Source of the DNA: JBMNGH01 sp050949725
Lineage (GTDB): Bacteria; Bacillota; Thermosediminibacteria; Thermosediminibacterales; Tepidanaerobacteraceae
DNA: 64,000 nt
Assembly (NCBI GenBank): GCA_050949725.1
Contig: JBMNGH010000011.1
Location: 186,001 to 250,000, forward strand
Direction: 5' to 3'
The notes beneath the pieces are model-generated. The model saw only the letters and a program-made list of their open reading frames with translations. It was not told the DNA's origin and ran no database searches. This document shows positions 33,059 to 41,159 of this stretch, in pieces (the stretch's first letter is position 1; the number at the start of each line of letters is the position of its first letter). Both the position numbers and the translations under genes were made by a program.

Positions 33059-34447
33059 ATGCAGTTACCCAGCTTAAAGGGGTTTTATTTGTTCAAAAAC
33101 TTTGATTTAAAAAACTTTGACAACAAAAAGAAATTGATTGCTGTTTGCTGTTGTGTCGCATTATGTGCTCTGATTTTTGCCGCGGTATACAGCCGAAGTA
33201 TTTATGCAATAAGTGTTGATGGAAAATTTATAGGAAATTTAAAAAACTTAGACACCATGGAAAGAATACAGGAGGAACTAAAGGACAGATTTGAAGATAA
33301 AAATGGGGCAGATGTAGAATTTGTCCAAAATATTGAGGCTATAAAGGTGAGAGCTTGGGGCAGGGAAGTAGATACAGAAGAGCAACTCCTTGCTAAATTA
33401 AATGAAGCTCTATCGGTCAGGGTAAAATCAATCGGTCTGTGTATAAATGGTCAAGAGGTAGCCACTGTTAAAGATAAGGAGACTGTCGAAGCCGTTCTAG
33501 ATGAGGTTAAGGGACATTATGTGAGTATGCATGATGGTGAACTTCTAAAAATTGAAGTTGCTGAAAGCGTAAAGCTCGTAGAGAAGTTTTCCAATCCCCA
33601 AAGCATTATGAGCCCAGAAGAGGTAAAAAATATGATCCTAAAGGGGACGCCAAAGACAGAGATATACGAGGTAAAAAAGGGGGACACCTTGTGGTCTATA
33701 TCAAAGGAACAAGGAGTGTCTTTGGAGGAACTGATAAATGCGAATCAGCAACTCAAATCTGAGCATAAGCTGGCAATTGGTGACGAGATAAACTTGACAG
33801 CGACAAAACCGCTCTTAAACGTCACAGTAGTTAAAAGGGTTACATATCAAGAAACAATACCGTACAAAACCGAGGTAGTAAAAGACAATTCCCTCTGGAT
33901 ATGGGACGAAAAGGTCAAACAACCTGGCGAAAGCGGAATAAGAGAGATTGTAGCACAAGTCGCATATACTAATGGTGTAAAGGTTGATCAGAAAGAGTTG
34001 GATTCCAAGGTATTGAAGGAGCCGGTTAAGAAGGTAGTTGCCAGAGGCACTAAGTCACAGGTTGCTTATAGGGGTAGTGGCAGATTCAGCTGGCCTGTAA
34101 TCGGCACAATATCGTCTGCATATGGCAAAAGAGGGTCGGAATTCCATACAGGCCTCGATATTGCAGCTAAGAAGGGATCCCCTATAATGGCGGCAAACAG
34201 CGGTGTTGTTACCTTCGCAGGATATAGAGGTGGTTATGGAAATCTTGTCATCATCGATCACGGTGGCGGAATACAGACGTATTATGCACATGCAAATTCC
34301 ATCTCTGTATCAAAAGGTGACAGCGTCAATAAGGGCCAAAAGATCGCAACAATAGGGACAACAGGGAGGACGACCGGGCCGCACGTTCATTTTGAGGTCA
34401 GGATAAACGGCTCGCCTACAAATCCGATTAACTATTTGAACAAATAA
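33059..34447 (+). CDS. LysM-G5-M23 cell-wall endopeptidase
   Basis: Secreted or membrane-anchored peptidoglycan hydrolase. The 462-residue product has one N-terminal span (about 28-47), a region resembling the YcdB/peptidoglycan-binding linker, a LysM domain EVKKGDTLWSISKEQGVSLE (about 203-222), a G5 domain starting VVKRVTYQETIPYKTEVV (about 258-275), and a C-terminal M23 domain with FHTGLDIAAKKGSPI and HVHFEV, all zinc ligands present. The architecture matches wall endopeptidases that cut cross-links for growth. A triple WalR-type repeat upstream suggests control by the WalRK system encoded 7 kb downstream. Confidence 0.93.
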   Translation: MQLPSLKGFYLFKNFDLKNFDNKKKLIAVCCCVALCALIFAAVYSRSIYAISVDGKFIGNLKNLDTMERIQEELKDRFEDKNGADVEFVQNIEAIKVRAWGREVDTEEQLLAKLNEALSVRVKSIGLCINGQEVATVKDKETVEAVLDEVKGHYVSMHDGELLKIEVAESVKLVEKFSNPQSIMSPEEVKNMILKGTPKTEIYEVKKGDTLWSISKEQGVSLEELINANQQLKSEHKLAIGDEINLTATKPLLNVTVVKRVTYQETIPYKTEVVKDNSLWIWDEKVKQPGESGIREIVAQVAYTNGVKVDQKELDSKVLKEPVKKVVARGTKSQVAYRGSGRFSWPVIGTISSAYGKRGSEFHTGLDIAAKKGSPIMAANSGVVTFAGYRGGYGNLVIIDHGGGIQTYYAHANSISVSKGDSVNKGQKIATIGTTGRTTGPHVHFEVRINGSPTNPINYLNK

Positions 34448-34535
34448 GGCTAAAAACCTACGGATAAAAAACTCAAAATCTGAGTAAATGATATACTACA
34501 AAATAGAATATATTTAAATGTTTTCAATAAACTTT

Positions 34536-34563
34536 ACCACCCGCTCTTTAGCGGGTGGTTTTA
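34536..34563. terminator. Terminator between the M23 gene and the DUF441 gene (convergent)
   Basis: ACCACCCGCT and AGCGGGTGGT, a perfect 10-pair stem with loop CTTT, then TTTTAT on the plus side. It can serve the plus-strand gene; the minus-side T-tract is weaker. Confidence 0.88.
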
Positions 34564-34569
34564 TATTGC

Positions 34570-35025
34570 TTAAAATATTTTTTTAATTACGCTTACTATT
34601 GCCGCAGCAAAACCTGCAGCAACGAGAGGACCGACGGGTATACCGTTAAAAAACGATGTCCCGACGATAGTGCCGAGTAACAGGCCGACGGTCATACCGG
34701 GGTACGATTTCATAATCGCAACCCCGTTTTTTGCCATGACTGCGCATGAAACCCCTACAGCAAATGATACAATTCCTTCAAATGTGAATATGCTTTCATA
34801 TAAGTTTTTTGTGCTTATACTTCCTGTTGCCAAGGGTAAAAGCACACCTATTACCAATAGAACTATTCCTGTATCCATCATCAAATTTTGAGATGATACC
34901 GACTTCGGGAACAAATCCAGAAAGTCTAAAAGCATTATTATTCCACATGAAAGATACACAAGCCGGTTTTTCCCCAAAACCCCGAGCAAAAAAATAAGAA
35001 ACAGCACTAAAGATGAAGATCTCAA
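34570..35025 (-). CDS. DUF441 family membrane protein
   Basis: Small multi-span membrane protein of unknown function. The 151-residue product has four to five hydrophobic helices (LVLFLIFLLGVLGKNRLVYL first) and the glycine-rich PGMTVGLLLGTIVGTSFFNG and PVGPLVAAGFAA stretches that mark the DUF441 family. Convergent with the M23 gene and divergent from the ABC importer genes. Confidence 0.88.
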   Translation of the reverse strand: MRSSSLVLFLIFLLGVLGKNRLVYLSCGIIMLLDFLDLFPKSVSSQNLMMDTGIVLLVIGVLLPLATGSISTKNLYESIFTFEGIVSFAVGVSCAVMAKNGVAIMKSYPGMTVGLLLGTIVGTSFFNGIPVGPLVAAGFAAAIVSVIKKIF

Positions 35026-35158
35026 ACTTTACGCCTCCATACCGTTCTATTTCCATATAATTATATTAATTTTGGCAGATTAAAATTCACCATTTCAGGT
35101 CTATATAAATATTATGGTATAGATTGATATTTTTAAAGATAAAGTAGGAGGTTAAAAA

Positions 35159-36232
35159 ATGCTTTGTTACAAATTATTGAAAACAAGGTTTTATGTGGTC
35201 ATTTGTCTGTTGTTATCTCTTTGCCTGCTGCTTGCTGCTTGTTCCGGCGGCACAAGTGTATCGGATACTGCAGAAGAGGCGGGAGCATCTGAGACAGAAA
35301 ATTTTGGGACAATTCGCATCGCAAAACAGTTTGGGCTGGTTTACGCTCCACTGATGGTGGCAGAAAAGGGGAATTTTTTCGAGAAATACGGGCTGCAGGT
35401 TGAGTGGAAAACCCTAGGTTCAGGAGGGTCCGTCCGTGAAGTTATGGCGGCAGGCGAAATAGATGCCGCATTCATGGGAATACCACCTTTTCTGATAGGC
35501 TGGGATAAGGGTCTTGAAGCGAAAATAGCTGCAGGTTATTGTGTTATACCTGTTTCACTTGTGACTTACGATCCGGAAATACAATCCTTGAGCGACTTTA
35601 GACCTGAACACAAGATAGCAGTGCCTTCGCCGGGAAGTGTCCAGCATATACTCTTGGCTATGGCCCTTGAAAAGCAGTTAGGCGACCCTAACATTTTGGA
35701 CGACAATCTGGTGGCACTTCCACATCCCGATGGTGCACAGGCAATGATTAGCAAAAAGGATGTTGTAGCACATTTTACCACACCTCCATACCTTTTTGAA
35801 GAACTCGCACAGACTGGTTACCGAGTAGTGGTTAAGGCCTCAGAGGCATTCGGAGAAGACTTCAATTTTAATGTTGCGGTCGTTTCAGAAAAGTATCATG
35901 ACGAGCACCCTGGAGGGTACGCTTCCTTTGTAATGGGCTTAAACGACGCTATAAACTGGATAAATCAAAATAAAGAGGAAGCAGCCAAGTTGCTAGCACC
36001 GGAATTTGAGATTGCAGAGGAAAAACTGTTAGAGTATTTAACTGCTGATGATATGAACTACACAACAGCTCCTTATGGGCTGATGGGGTTTGCCGGTTTC
36101 ATGCAAAAGGCCGGTTATATTTCAAATGCTCCGAAAGACCTATCTGACATAGCATGGGAAAACATACTGGCACAAGTCGGAAAGAAAGAGGGAAGCCTTT
36201 CTACAATGGAAAAGATGCAAGGGGCAAATTAG
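35159..36232 (+). CDS. ABC transporter substrate-binding lipoprotein (NitT/TauT, NMT1/THI5-like)
   Basis: Captures a small organic substrate outside the cell. The 357-residue product has a lipoprotein signal with lipobox LLAACSGG (Cys near residue 29), then RIAKQFGLVYAPLMVAEKGN and GLQVEWKTLGSGGSVREVMA, the pattern of NMT1/SsuA-type binding proteins. The substrate (aliphatic sulfonate, nitrate, pyrimidine precursor or other) cannot be decided. AGGAGG lies 8 bases before the ATG. The permease and ATPase genes follow within 13-15 bases. No riboswitch was found in the leader. Confidence 0.88.
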   Translation: MLCYKLLKTRFYVVICLLLSLCLLLAACSGGTSVSDTAEEAGASETENFGTIRIAKQFGLVYAPLMVAEKGNFFEKYGLQVEWKTLGSGGSVREVMAAGEIDAAFMGIPPFLIGWDKGLEAKIAAGYCVIPVSLVTYDPEIQSLSDFRPEHKIAVPSPGSVQHILLAMALEKQLGDPNILDDNLVALPHPDGAQAMISKKDVVAHFTTPPYLFEELAQTGYRVVVKASEAFGEDFNFNVAVVSEKYHDEHPGGYASFVMGLNDAINWINQNKEEAAKLLAPEFEIAEEKLLEYLTADDMNYTTAPYGLMGFAGFMQKAGYISNAPKDLSDIAWENILAQVGKKEGSLSTMEKMQGAN

Positions 36233-36245
36233 GAGGTAGATTTGG

Positions 36246-37010
36246 TTGCGGGATTTCTTCTCAAAAGCGGTTTTCATACTGACTGCTGTTCTTGTCTGGG
36301 AGCTTGTTAGAGTAGCGGGGAATTACTCTGAACTCCTTCTCCCGCGGGCTGTTGATATATTTGGTTCTTTATGGCTTGAAAGGGCTGAAATTGCTATAAA
36401 AACGGTTTTTTCTTTAAAAATTATAGGTTTGGGCATTACCGTCGCTGTTGTAATTGCAATGCTAGCCACATTTCTAACTTTAAGAGGGAAGTTCTTTCAT
36501 GAAGTGATAACCGACATATTGGCTGTAATGCATCCATTGCCGGGAATTGCCGTATTGCCTGTTGCCATTCTCTGGTTTGGTATAGGCATAAGGGCAGTGC
36601 TCTTTGTGATAATATTCTCTGCGGTATGGCCACTTACAAACCATTTTTACACCGGTTTTCGGGCAATACCCGCAAACCAATTAGAAGTAGGAAAAAACTT
36701 GGGGCTCAATGGCTGGCGGCTTGCATTATTAGTTATGCTTCCGGCTTCATTTCCACATATCATAGGCGGTCTCAGGACTGGATGGGCCCGCGCATGGCAG
36801 GCCTCAGTTGCAGCAGAGTTGGTTTTTGGTGCTGCGGGCGGTCATGGAGGTTTAGGTTGGTATCTGTACAAAAAACGGTTTATGATGGAAACACCCGGGG
36901 TATTTGCAGGCATGGTTGTAATAATTCTTATTGGGATTACGGTTGAATACCTGATATTTGCAGGTCTTGAAAAGAGGACGGTCAAAAAGTGGAAAATGAT
37001 CATGGATTAA
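36246..37010 (+). CDS. ABC transporter permease (SsuC/TauC-like)
   Basis: Membrane subunit of the importer. The 254-residue product has about six spans and the BPD_transp_1 EAA loop, here NQLEVGKNLGLNGWRLALLV followed by LPASFPHIIGGLRTGWARAW. The start is TTG with AGGAGGTAGA immediately upstream, overlapping the end of the binding-protein gene. Confidence 0.9.
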   Translation: MRDFFSKAVFILTAVLVWELVRVAGNYSELLLPRAVDIFGSLWLERAEIAIKTVFSLKIIGLGITVAVVIAMLATFLTLRGKFFHEVITDILAVMHPLPGIAVLPVAILWFGIGIRAVLFVIIFSAVWPLTNHFYTGFRAIPANQLEVGKNLGLNGWRLALLVMLPASFPHIIGGLRTGWARAWQASVAAELVFGAAGGHGGLGWYLYKKRFMMETPGVFAGMVVIILIGITVEYLIFAGLEKRTVKKWKMIMD

Positions 37011-37025
37011 GGGGGGCTTTTCACA

Positions 37026-37835
37026 GTGGATCAACAACTGATAAAGCTTGTCGGGGTTAAAAAAATATATGAAACAAACAGAAAAAAGATAATAGGTGTA
37101 GAAGGTATAAGCTTTTCTGCAAAAAAAGGTGAATTTATCAGCATAATAGGGCCTTCGGGATGCGGCAAGACAACACTGCTCAGGTGTATCGCAGGGTTTG
37201 AGAAAATTGCAGAGGGAAGGGTCATGGTAGGGGGCAAAACGGTAAATAAACCGGGCCCGGACCGTTTTATGATATTTCAAGGATTGGACCAGCTTTTTCC
37301 TTGGCTGACTGTAAGGGAGAACATAATGTTTGCGATGAAGGCAGTTAACAATAATAAACAAGAATACTTTTTTGATGAAGCAGAAAAATACATTGAACTT
37401 GTAGGGCTTGATGGTTGTAGCCTGCTTTATCCTTTTCAGCTTTCAGGGGGCATGAAACAGCGTGCCTCAATCGCAAGGGCATTATCGGTAAAACCGCGCC
37501 TGTTGCTGATGGATGAACCCTTTGGGAGCCTTGATGCTTTCAGCCGGAAAAACATCCATCATATGCTGGAAAAAGTGTGGGAAAAAACCGGAGTCTCGAT
37601 AATTTTTGTAACTCACGATATAGAAGAAGCTTTGGACCTCTCGAGCCGCGTCCTGATACTGACTGACGGCAAGCTGATTGCAGATTTACCAAATCCGCTT
37701 CCCAGACCCAGGCAACGCGATACAAGCGCTTATCAAGATTTTTTGAAAAAAACAAATAGGATTTTGCAGGAAGGAACTCCTGTTTCGCAAGGAGTATCAG
37801 ATGTATTATTACAAGGGGCGTCTTTGGCATTCTAA
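37026..37835 (+). CDS. ABC transporter ATP-binding protein (SsuB/TauB-like)
   Basis: Energises the importer. The 269-residue product has Walker A GPSGCGKTTLLR near residue 39, a Q-loop, signature LSGGMKQRASIARAL, Walker B LLLMDEPFGSLDA and the switch His in FVTHDIEEAL. The start is GTG. Its stop codon overlaps the stop of the convergent MFS gene, leaving no room for a terminator between them. Confidence 0.94.
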   Translation: MDQQLIKLVGVKKIYETNRKKIIGVEGISFSAKKGEFISIIGPSGCGKTTLLRCIAGFEKIAEGRVMVGGKTVNKPGPDRFMIFQGLDQLFPWLTVRENIMFAMKAVNNNKQEYFFDEAEKYIELVGLDGCSLLYPFQLSGGMKQRASIARALSVKPRLLLMDEPFGSLDAFSRKNIHHMLEKVWEKTGVSIIFVTHDIEEALDLSSRVLILTDGKLIADLPNPLPRPRQRDTSAYQDFLKKTNRILQEGTPVSQGVSDVLLQGASLAF

Positions 37836-39040
37836 GTTTTTTCTTCCTGGAAAATCCTATGAATATCTATAAAGAAAGAGGCAAGCAGCAAAGAAACAAG
37901 TGGAGCAAGTTCCATCAGAAGACCTACAAAAACCAATCCATAGCTTTCAGCAAGACCGTAGAGAGGAGGCCCGACAGCCACGCCGAAAAATCTAAGGCTT
38001 CCGTAAAGACAGGTTATTATGCCTCTCCTCTTTGTACTACAGGATCCTGTAACCAATATGTTGACAGGTGTCATCACAAGCCCAACCCCTAGTCCTACAA
38101 GACATAGAGCAGAGAACAACAGCCACATAGTTTTTGTATATATAAAAAGGCCTTGCCCGGCTAGTATTAATAAAAGTCCGATTAATATTAAGGCTTTCAA
38201 GCCTTTATTTTTTGTTTTTTTAAGAATTATCCCGAGCAAAAAGGTTATCAATGACATCAGAAAAACGGGTCCTGAGAGCACAAAGCCTTTTTTAAGACCG
38301 AAGATAGAAAAATTCTTTTCCAACATGTCAGAATAGAGTGACAGGGTGCCAAATAGGGCGAACAATGCCACCATTCCTGCAAAAAAACAGGCTCCCAGGC
38401 CCAGCGCCTTGTTTTCAAATATACATTTAACCGCATTTACATAGTTTTCCAATGGCTGTTTAGAAAATTGAGCCTTTTCTTTGATCATGAAGAAAATTAA
38501 AATACTTATCGGGATTGCAAGTATCCCATAGGCAAAAAACGGGAAAAACCAAGCGATCAGGGCAAAGGCAGCCCCCAGAATGGGACTTACCACCTTGCCA
38601 AGCCCATTAGAAGATTCTAGAAGGCTTAGTGCAAACACCCTTTCTTGAGAAGTAAACGTATCTCCTGCTGTTGCCATGGCCAGTTGGTATGTCCCCCCTG
38701 CACCTATTCCTTGAATAATTCGGCCAGTTAGTATGCCGTAATATGGATTATCCATTAACGTAGATGCCAAGCCAGCGGTTATCCCGCCTATACCATAAAG
38801 CATGAGGGCCGGGGCCATAACCTTTCGCCTTCCTATCTGATCAGAGAGTATACCTGCAAAAGGTATGACTATTCCTGCAGGTATGGAAAAAGCCGTAATA
38901 AGCAGCCCCACCTTAAATTGCCCTATGCCGATTGCTGTTTTTATTTTCGGCAGGACAGGGATCAGCATGGAGTTGCCGAGCACCATTATGAACGGCACGA
39001 GACAAAGTAAAAAGACCTGTATTTTTATAGCTTTTCTCAA
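37832..39040 (-). CDS. MFS transporter (drug:H+ antiporter type)
   Basis: Twelve-span major facilitator. The 402-residue product has the motif A-like GILSDQIGRRKVMAPALMLY in loop 2-3 and GRIIQGIGAGGTYQLAMATA in helix 4, typical of 12-TMS drug exporters. The substrate is unknown. Convergent with the ABC operon, with the two stop codons overlapping. Confidence 0.88.
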   Translation of the reverse strand: MRKAIKIQVFLLCLVPFIMVLGNSMLIPVLPKIKTAIGIGQFKVGLLITAFSIPAGIVIPFAGILSDQIGRRKVMAPALMLYGIGGITAGLASTLMDNPYYGILTGRIIQGIGAGGTYQLAMATAGDTFTSQERVFALSLLESSNGLGKVVSPILGAAFALIAWFFPFFAYGILAIPISILIFFMIKEKAQFSKQPLENYVNAVKCIFENKALGLGACFFAGMVALFALFGTLSLYSDMLEKNFSIFGLKKGFVLSGPVFLMSLITFLLGIILKKTKNKGLKALILIGLLLILAGQGLFIYTKTMWLLFSALCLVGLGVGLVMTPVNILVTGSCSTKRRGIITCLYGSLRFFGVAVGPPLYGLAESYGLVFVGLLMELAPLVSLLLASFFIDIHRIFQEEKT

Positions 39041-39133
39041 ATCATCACATCCCTTCGAGCTGCATATATTTAAATTACCCCTGAGGAATTAAAGGTATTC
39101 TTGGTATTTTTAAGCATGAAGGGGGAGATATTT

Positions 39134-39397
39134 ATGAACCCAATAATCGTATCAATGGCTGCCATACGGTTTATCTCAGCATTTCTGGAGTTTTTTGCAG
39201 CAATATTATTTTTGAAGATGAACAGTGTGGAATATGCAGTCCGGCTAAATGCGGTGCTGGCGATTGCAGGGCCTTTTGTGTTTTTAACAGTGAGCCTTAT
39301 TGGAATTTCGGGTATTTCCATTAAAGTATCGCTGACAAAGATGGTTATTTTAATTATCGGCATAGCACTTATACTAGTAGGGACACAGCTCGATTAA
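39134..39397 (+). CDS. YqhV-like small membrane protein (DUF2619)
   Basis: Three-span membrane protein of unknown function. The 87-residue product starts NPIIVSMAAIRFISAFLEFF and has NSVEYAVRLNAVLAIAGP, which resembles YqhV of Bacillus, a gene found next to the spoIIIA operon there. GAAGGGGGAGA at 39118-39128 selects ATG 39134; the open frame starts at 39101. It is followed by the WalR-type repeats of the next operon. Confidence 0.7.
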   Translation: MNPIIVSMAAIRFISAFLEFFAAILFLKMNSVEYAVRLNAVLAIAGPFVFLTVSLIGISGISIKVSLTKMVILIIGIALILVGTQLD

Positions 39398-39430
39398 AAA
39401 TTACATATCTTTGTCGAAATTCGAAGAAAT

Positions 39431-39458
39431 TGTAACAAAAATGTAATATAACTGTAAT
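39431..39458 (+). promoter_or_regulatory. WalR-type operator: three TGTAAY repeats before the walRK operon
   Basis: TGTAAC (39431), TGTAAT (39442) and TGTAAT (39453), each separated by five bases, exact period 11. A TATAAT lies 32 bases further at 39491-39496. The first gene after it is the MA-like peptidase, then walR. Confidence 0.75.
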
Positions 39459-39538
39459 ATAATTGAAATGATTCTTTAATAATAATCAGCTATAATAATA
39501 TCAATTGTATTAAACAACAATTAACGATCCCCCCTTTG

Positions 39539-39562
39539 AAAGCGGCTTTAGCCGCTTTTCTC
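39539..39562 (+). terminator. Hairpin with T-tract in the leader of the walRK operon
   Basis: AAAGCGGC pairs with GCCGCTTT around TTTA, followed by TCTCCTT. It lies between the candidate promoter near 39491 and the first gene at 39639, so it could end a short transcript or the preceding gene's message. Confidence 0.65.
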
Positions 39563-39638
39563 CTTATATACATACATGCATTTCCAGTGAAATTGCTTCC
39601 GTTTTCCTGTATAATCTAATAGGGGAGAGGGGATTCGG

Positions 39639-40439
39639 ATGAAAATCAAAAGATTGTTTTTAATAATAACAATTTTCCTGATGTTAACATTATTAGCCTC
39701 AGGAATTTTTTTATATGATCAAATCGAGATAATATCGTTTGTTTTACGAGGTTACGAAATCTCTTCAACTCCTCATTTTATAATTTTGCATAAACCAGAA
39801 AATCGCCAAGACATACCTATTGTCAAAAATGCCGCAGAAAGGACCTACAGTATTGTAGGCCAAGCATTTAATTTCTTTCCCAAAAAGAAGGTGGTCATCG
39901 TGATGTTCCCTGATTCTACAGGCCTGCAGCGTAAATTCAACTGGTATGCAGATGAAAGTGCTCAGGCGGCCTATTATAGAGGGGTGATATACCTCCAATC
40001 TCCAGGGCATCTACTCGAAAAAACAAGAAATCCAAGAATGGCATTCTTCCAGAACGGTCCTTTAATCCATGAATACACACACCTTGTTGTAGACGGCCTG
40101 ACCTCAGGCAACTATACGCAATGGTTTACAGAAGGAGTTGCACAATTCGTTGAACGAAAAATTACAGGTTATACGCTCCACAAGGACTTTGATATAGATA
40201 TGAAGCTCGATTATACCTATGAGGAAATGTTCAACTCTTTTGACAGGCTAAACGATGTCCCCAGGGCCTATATAAAGGCCCTTGAAATGGTGGATTTACT
40301 TGCAAAAAATGGTGGTATTACGCAGATCAAAGATATTCTCAGGCGACTGAGGTCAGGGGAGTCCGCCAATGCGATTTTTTTGGAAACAATGACAAACATG
40401 GACTCAGAAGGAAAAATGTCAGCCGACATCGAATATTAA
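39639..40439 (+). CDS. Secreted/membrane-anchored peptidase MA-like protein
   Basis: Predicted extracytoplasmic zinc peptidase of the gluzincin type. The 266-residue product has an N-terminal span (about 6-26), and the peptidase-MA pattern: LIHEYTHLVVDGLTSGN (HExxH, near 143) with WFTEGVAQFVERK about 18 residues later, supplying the third ligand. It is the first gene after a triple WalR-type repeat and is 20 bases before walR, so it may be co-expressed with WalRK. A wall or surface-protein substrate is inference. ATG follows GGGGAGAGGGGAT. Confidence 0.82.
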   Translation: MKIKRLFLIITIFLMLTLLASGIFLYDQIEIISFVLRGYEISSTPHFIILHKPENRQDIPIVKNAAERTYSIVGQAFNFFPKKKVVIVMFPDSTGLQRKFNWYADESAQAAYYRGVIYLQSPGHLLEKTRNPRMAFFQNGPLIHEYTHLVVDGLTSGNYTQWFTEGVAQFVERKITGYTLHKDFDIDMKLDYTYEEMFNSFDRLNDVPRAYIKALEMVDLLAKNGGITQIKDILRRLRSGESANAIFLETMTNMDSEGKMSADIEY

Positions 40440-40459
40440 TATTAGCAGGGGTGGTTTAT

Positions 40460-41149
40460 ATGGAAACAAAGATACTTGTAGTGGATGATGAAAAGCCCAT
40501 AGTCGACATCTTAAAATATAATTTAGCAAAAGAAGGTTACAGCGTGTTTACGGCTTACGACGGGGACGAAGCTGTCAAAAGGGCTCTCAGTGAAGAACCC
40601 GATTTAATTTTGCTCGACATAATGTTACCTAAGCAAGATGGGTTTTCCGTTTGTAAAAAAGTAAGGGAGAAATTGACCTGCCCTATAATTATGCTTACTG
40701 CAAAAGGAGAAGAAGTCGACAAGGTATTGGGGCTGGAATTAGGAGCTGACGATTACATTACTAAACCGTTTAGCATGAGGGAACTTATTGCACGTGTCAA
40801 AGCAAACTTGAGGAGGCAGGTGATTACCGGGTCATTCGATGAGCAGGATACTATAAAGATAAGGGAACTCGAGATCGACCTCAAGAGTTATTTACTCAAG
40901 AAGAACGGTTCCCCGCTTGATCTTACGTTCAGGGAATTTGAACTCATAAAATTTCTGGCAAGCCAGCCTGGACAGGTATTTTCCAGAGAGAAGCTTCTCG
41001 AAGAGGTTTGGGGTTATGAATATTACGGAGATATTAGGACAGTCGATGTTACCGTTAGGCGGCTGAGGGAAAAGGTAGAAGATGATCCAGCAAACCCCGA
41101 ATACATACTGACAAAACGAGGTATAGGCTACTATTTCTCGAAACAATAG
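40460..41149 (+). CDS. walR: Response regulator WalR (YycF)
   Basis: OmpR-family regulator controlling wall hydrolases and wall homeostasis. The 229-residue product has a receiver domain with KILVVDDEKP and phospho-acceptor Asp in LILLDIMLPKQDG (about residue 53), MLTAKGEE, KPFSMRELIARV, and a C-terminal winged helix (LTFREFELIKFLASQPGQVF, SREKLLEEVWGYEYYGDIRT). It is named WalR rather than PhoP because walH- and walI-type genes, htrA and rlmH follow. AGGGGTGG supports ATG 40460. Confidence 0.92.
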   Translation: METKILVVDDEKPIVDILKYNLAKEGYSVFTAYDGDEAVKRALSEEPDLILLDIMLPKQDGFSVCKKVREKLTCPIIMLTAKGEEVDKVLGLELGADDYITKPFSMRELIARVKANLRRQVITGSFDEQDTIKIRELEIDLKSYLLKKNGSPLDLTFREFELIKFLASQPGQVFSREKLLEEVWGYEYYGDIRTVDVTVRRLREKVEDDPANPEYILTKRGIGYYFSKQ

Positions 41150-41159
41150 GAGGCCTTTC

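Noticed and set aside
35056..35158. Thiamine or other riboswitch before the NMT1-like ABC operon
   Set aside because: The leader is short and A+T-rich with no conserved aptamer motif.
36480..36946. Overlapping ORFs on both strands inside the ABC permease gene
   Set aside because: All are shadows of a permease with clear family motifs and a proper ribosome site.
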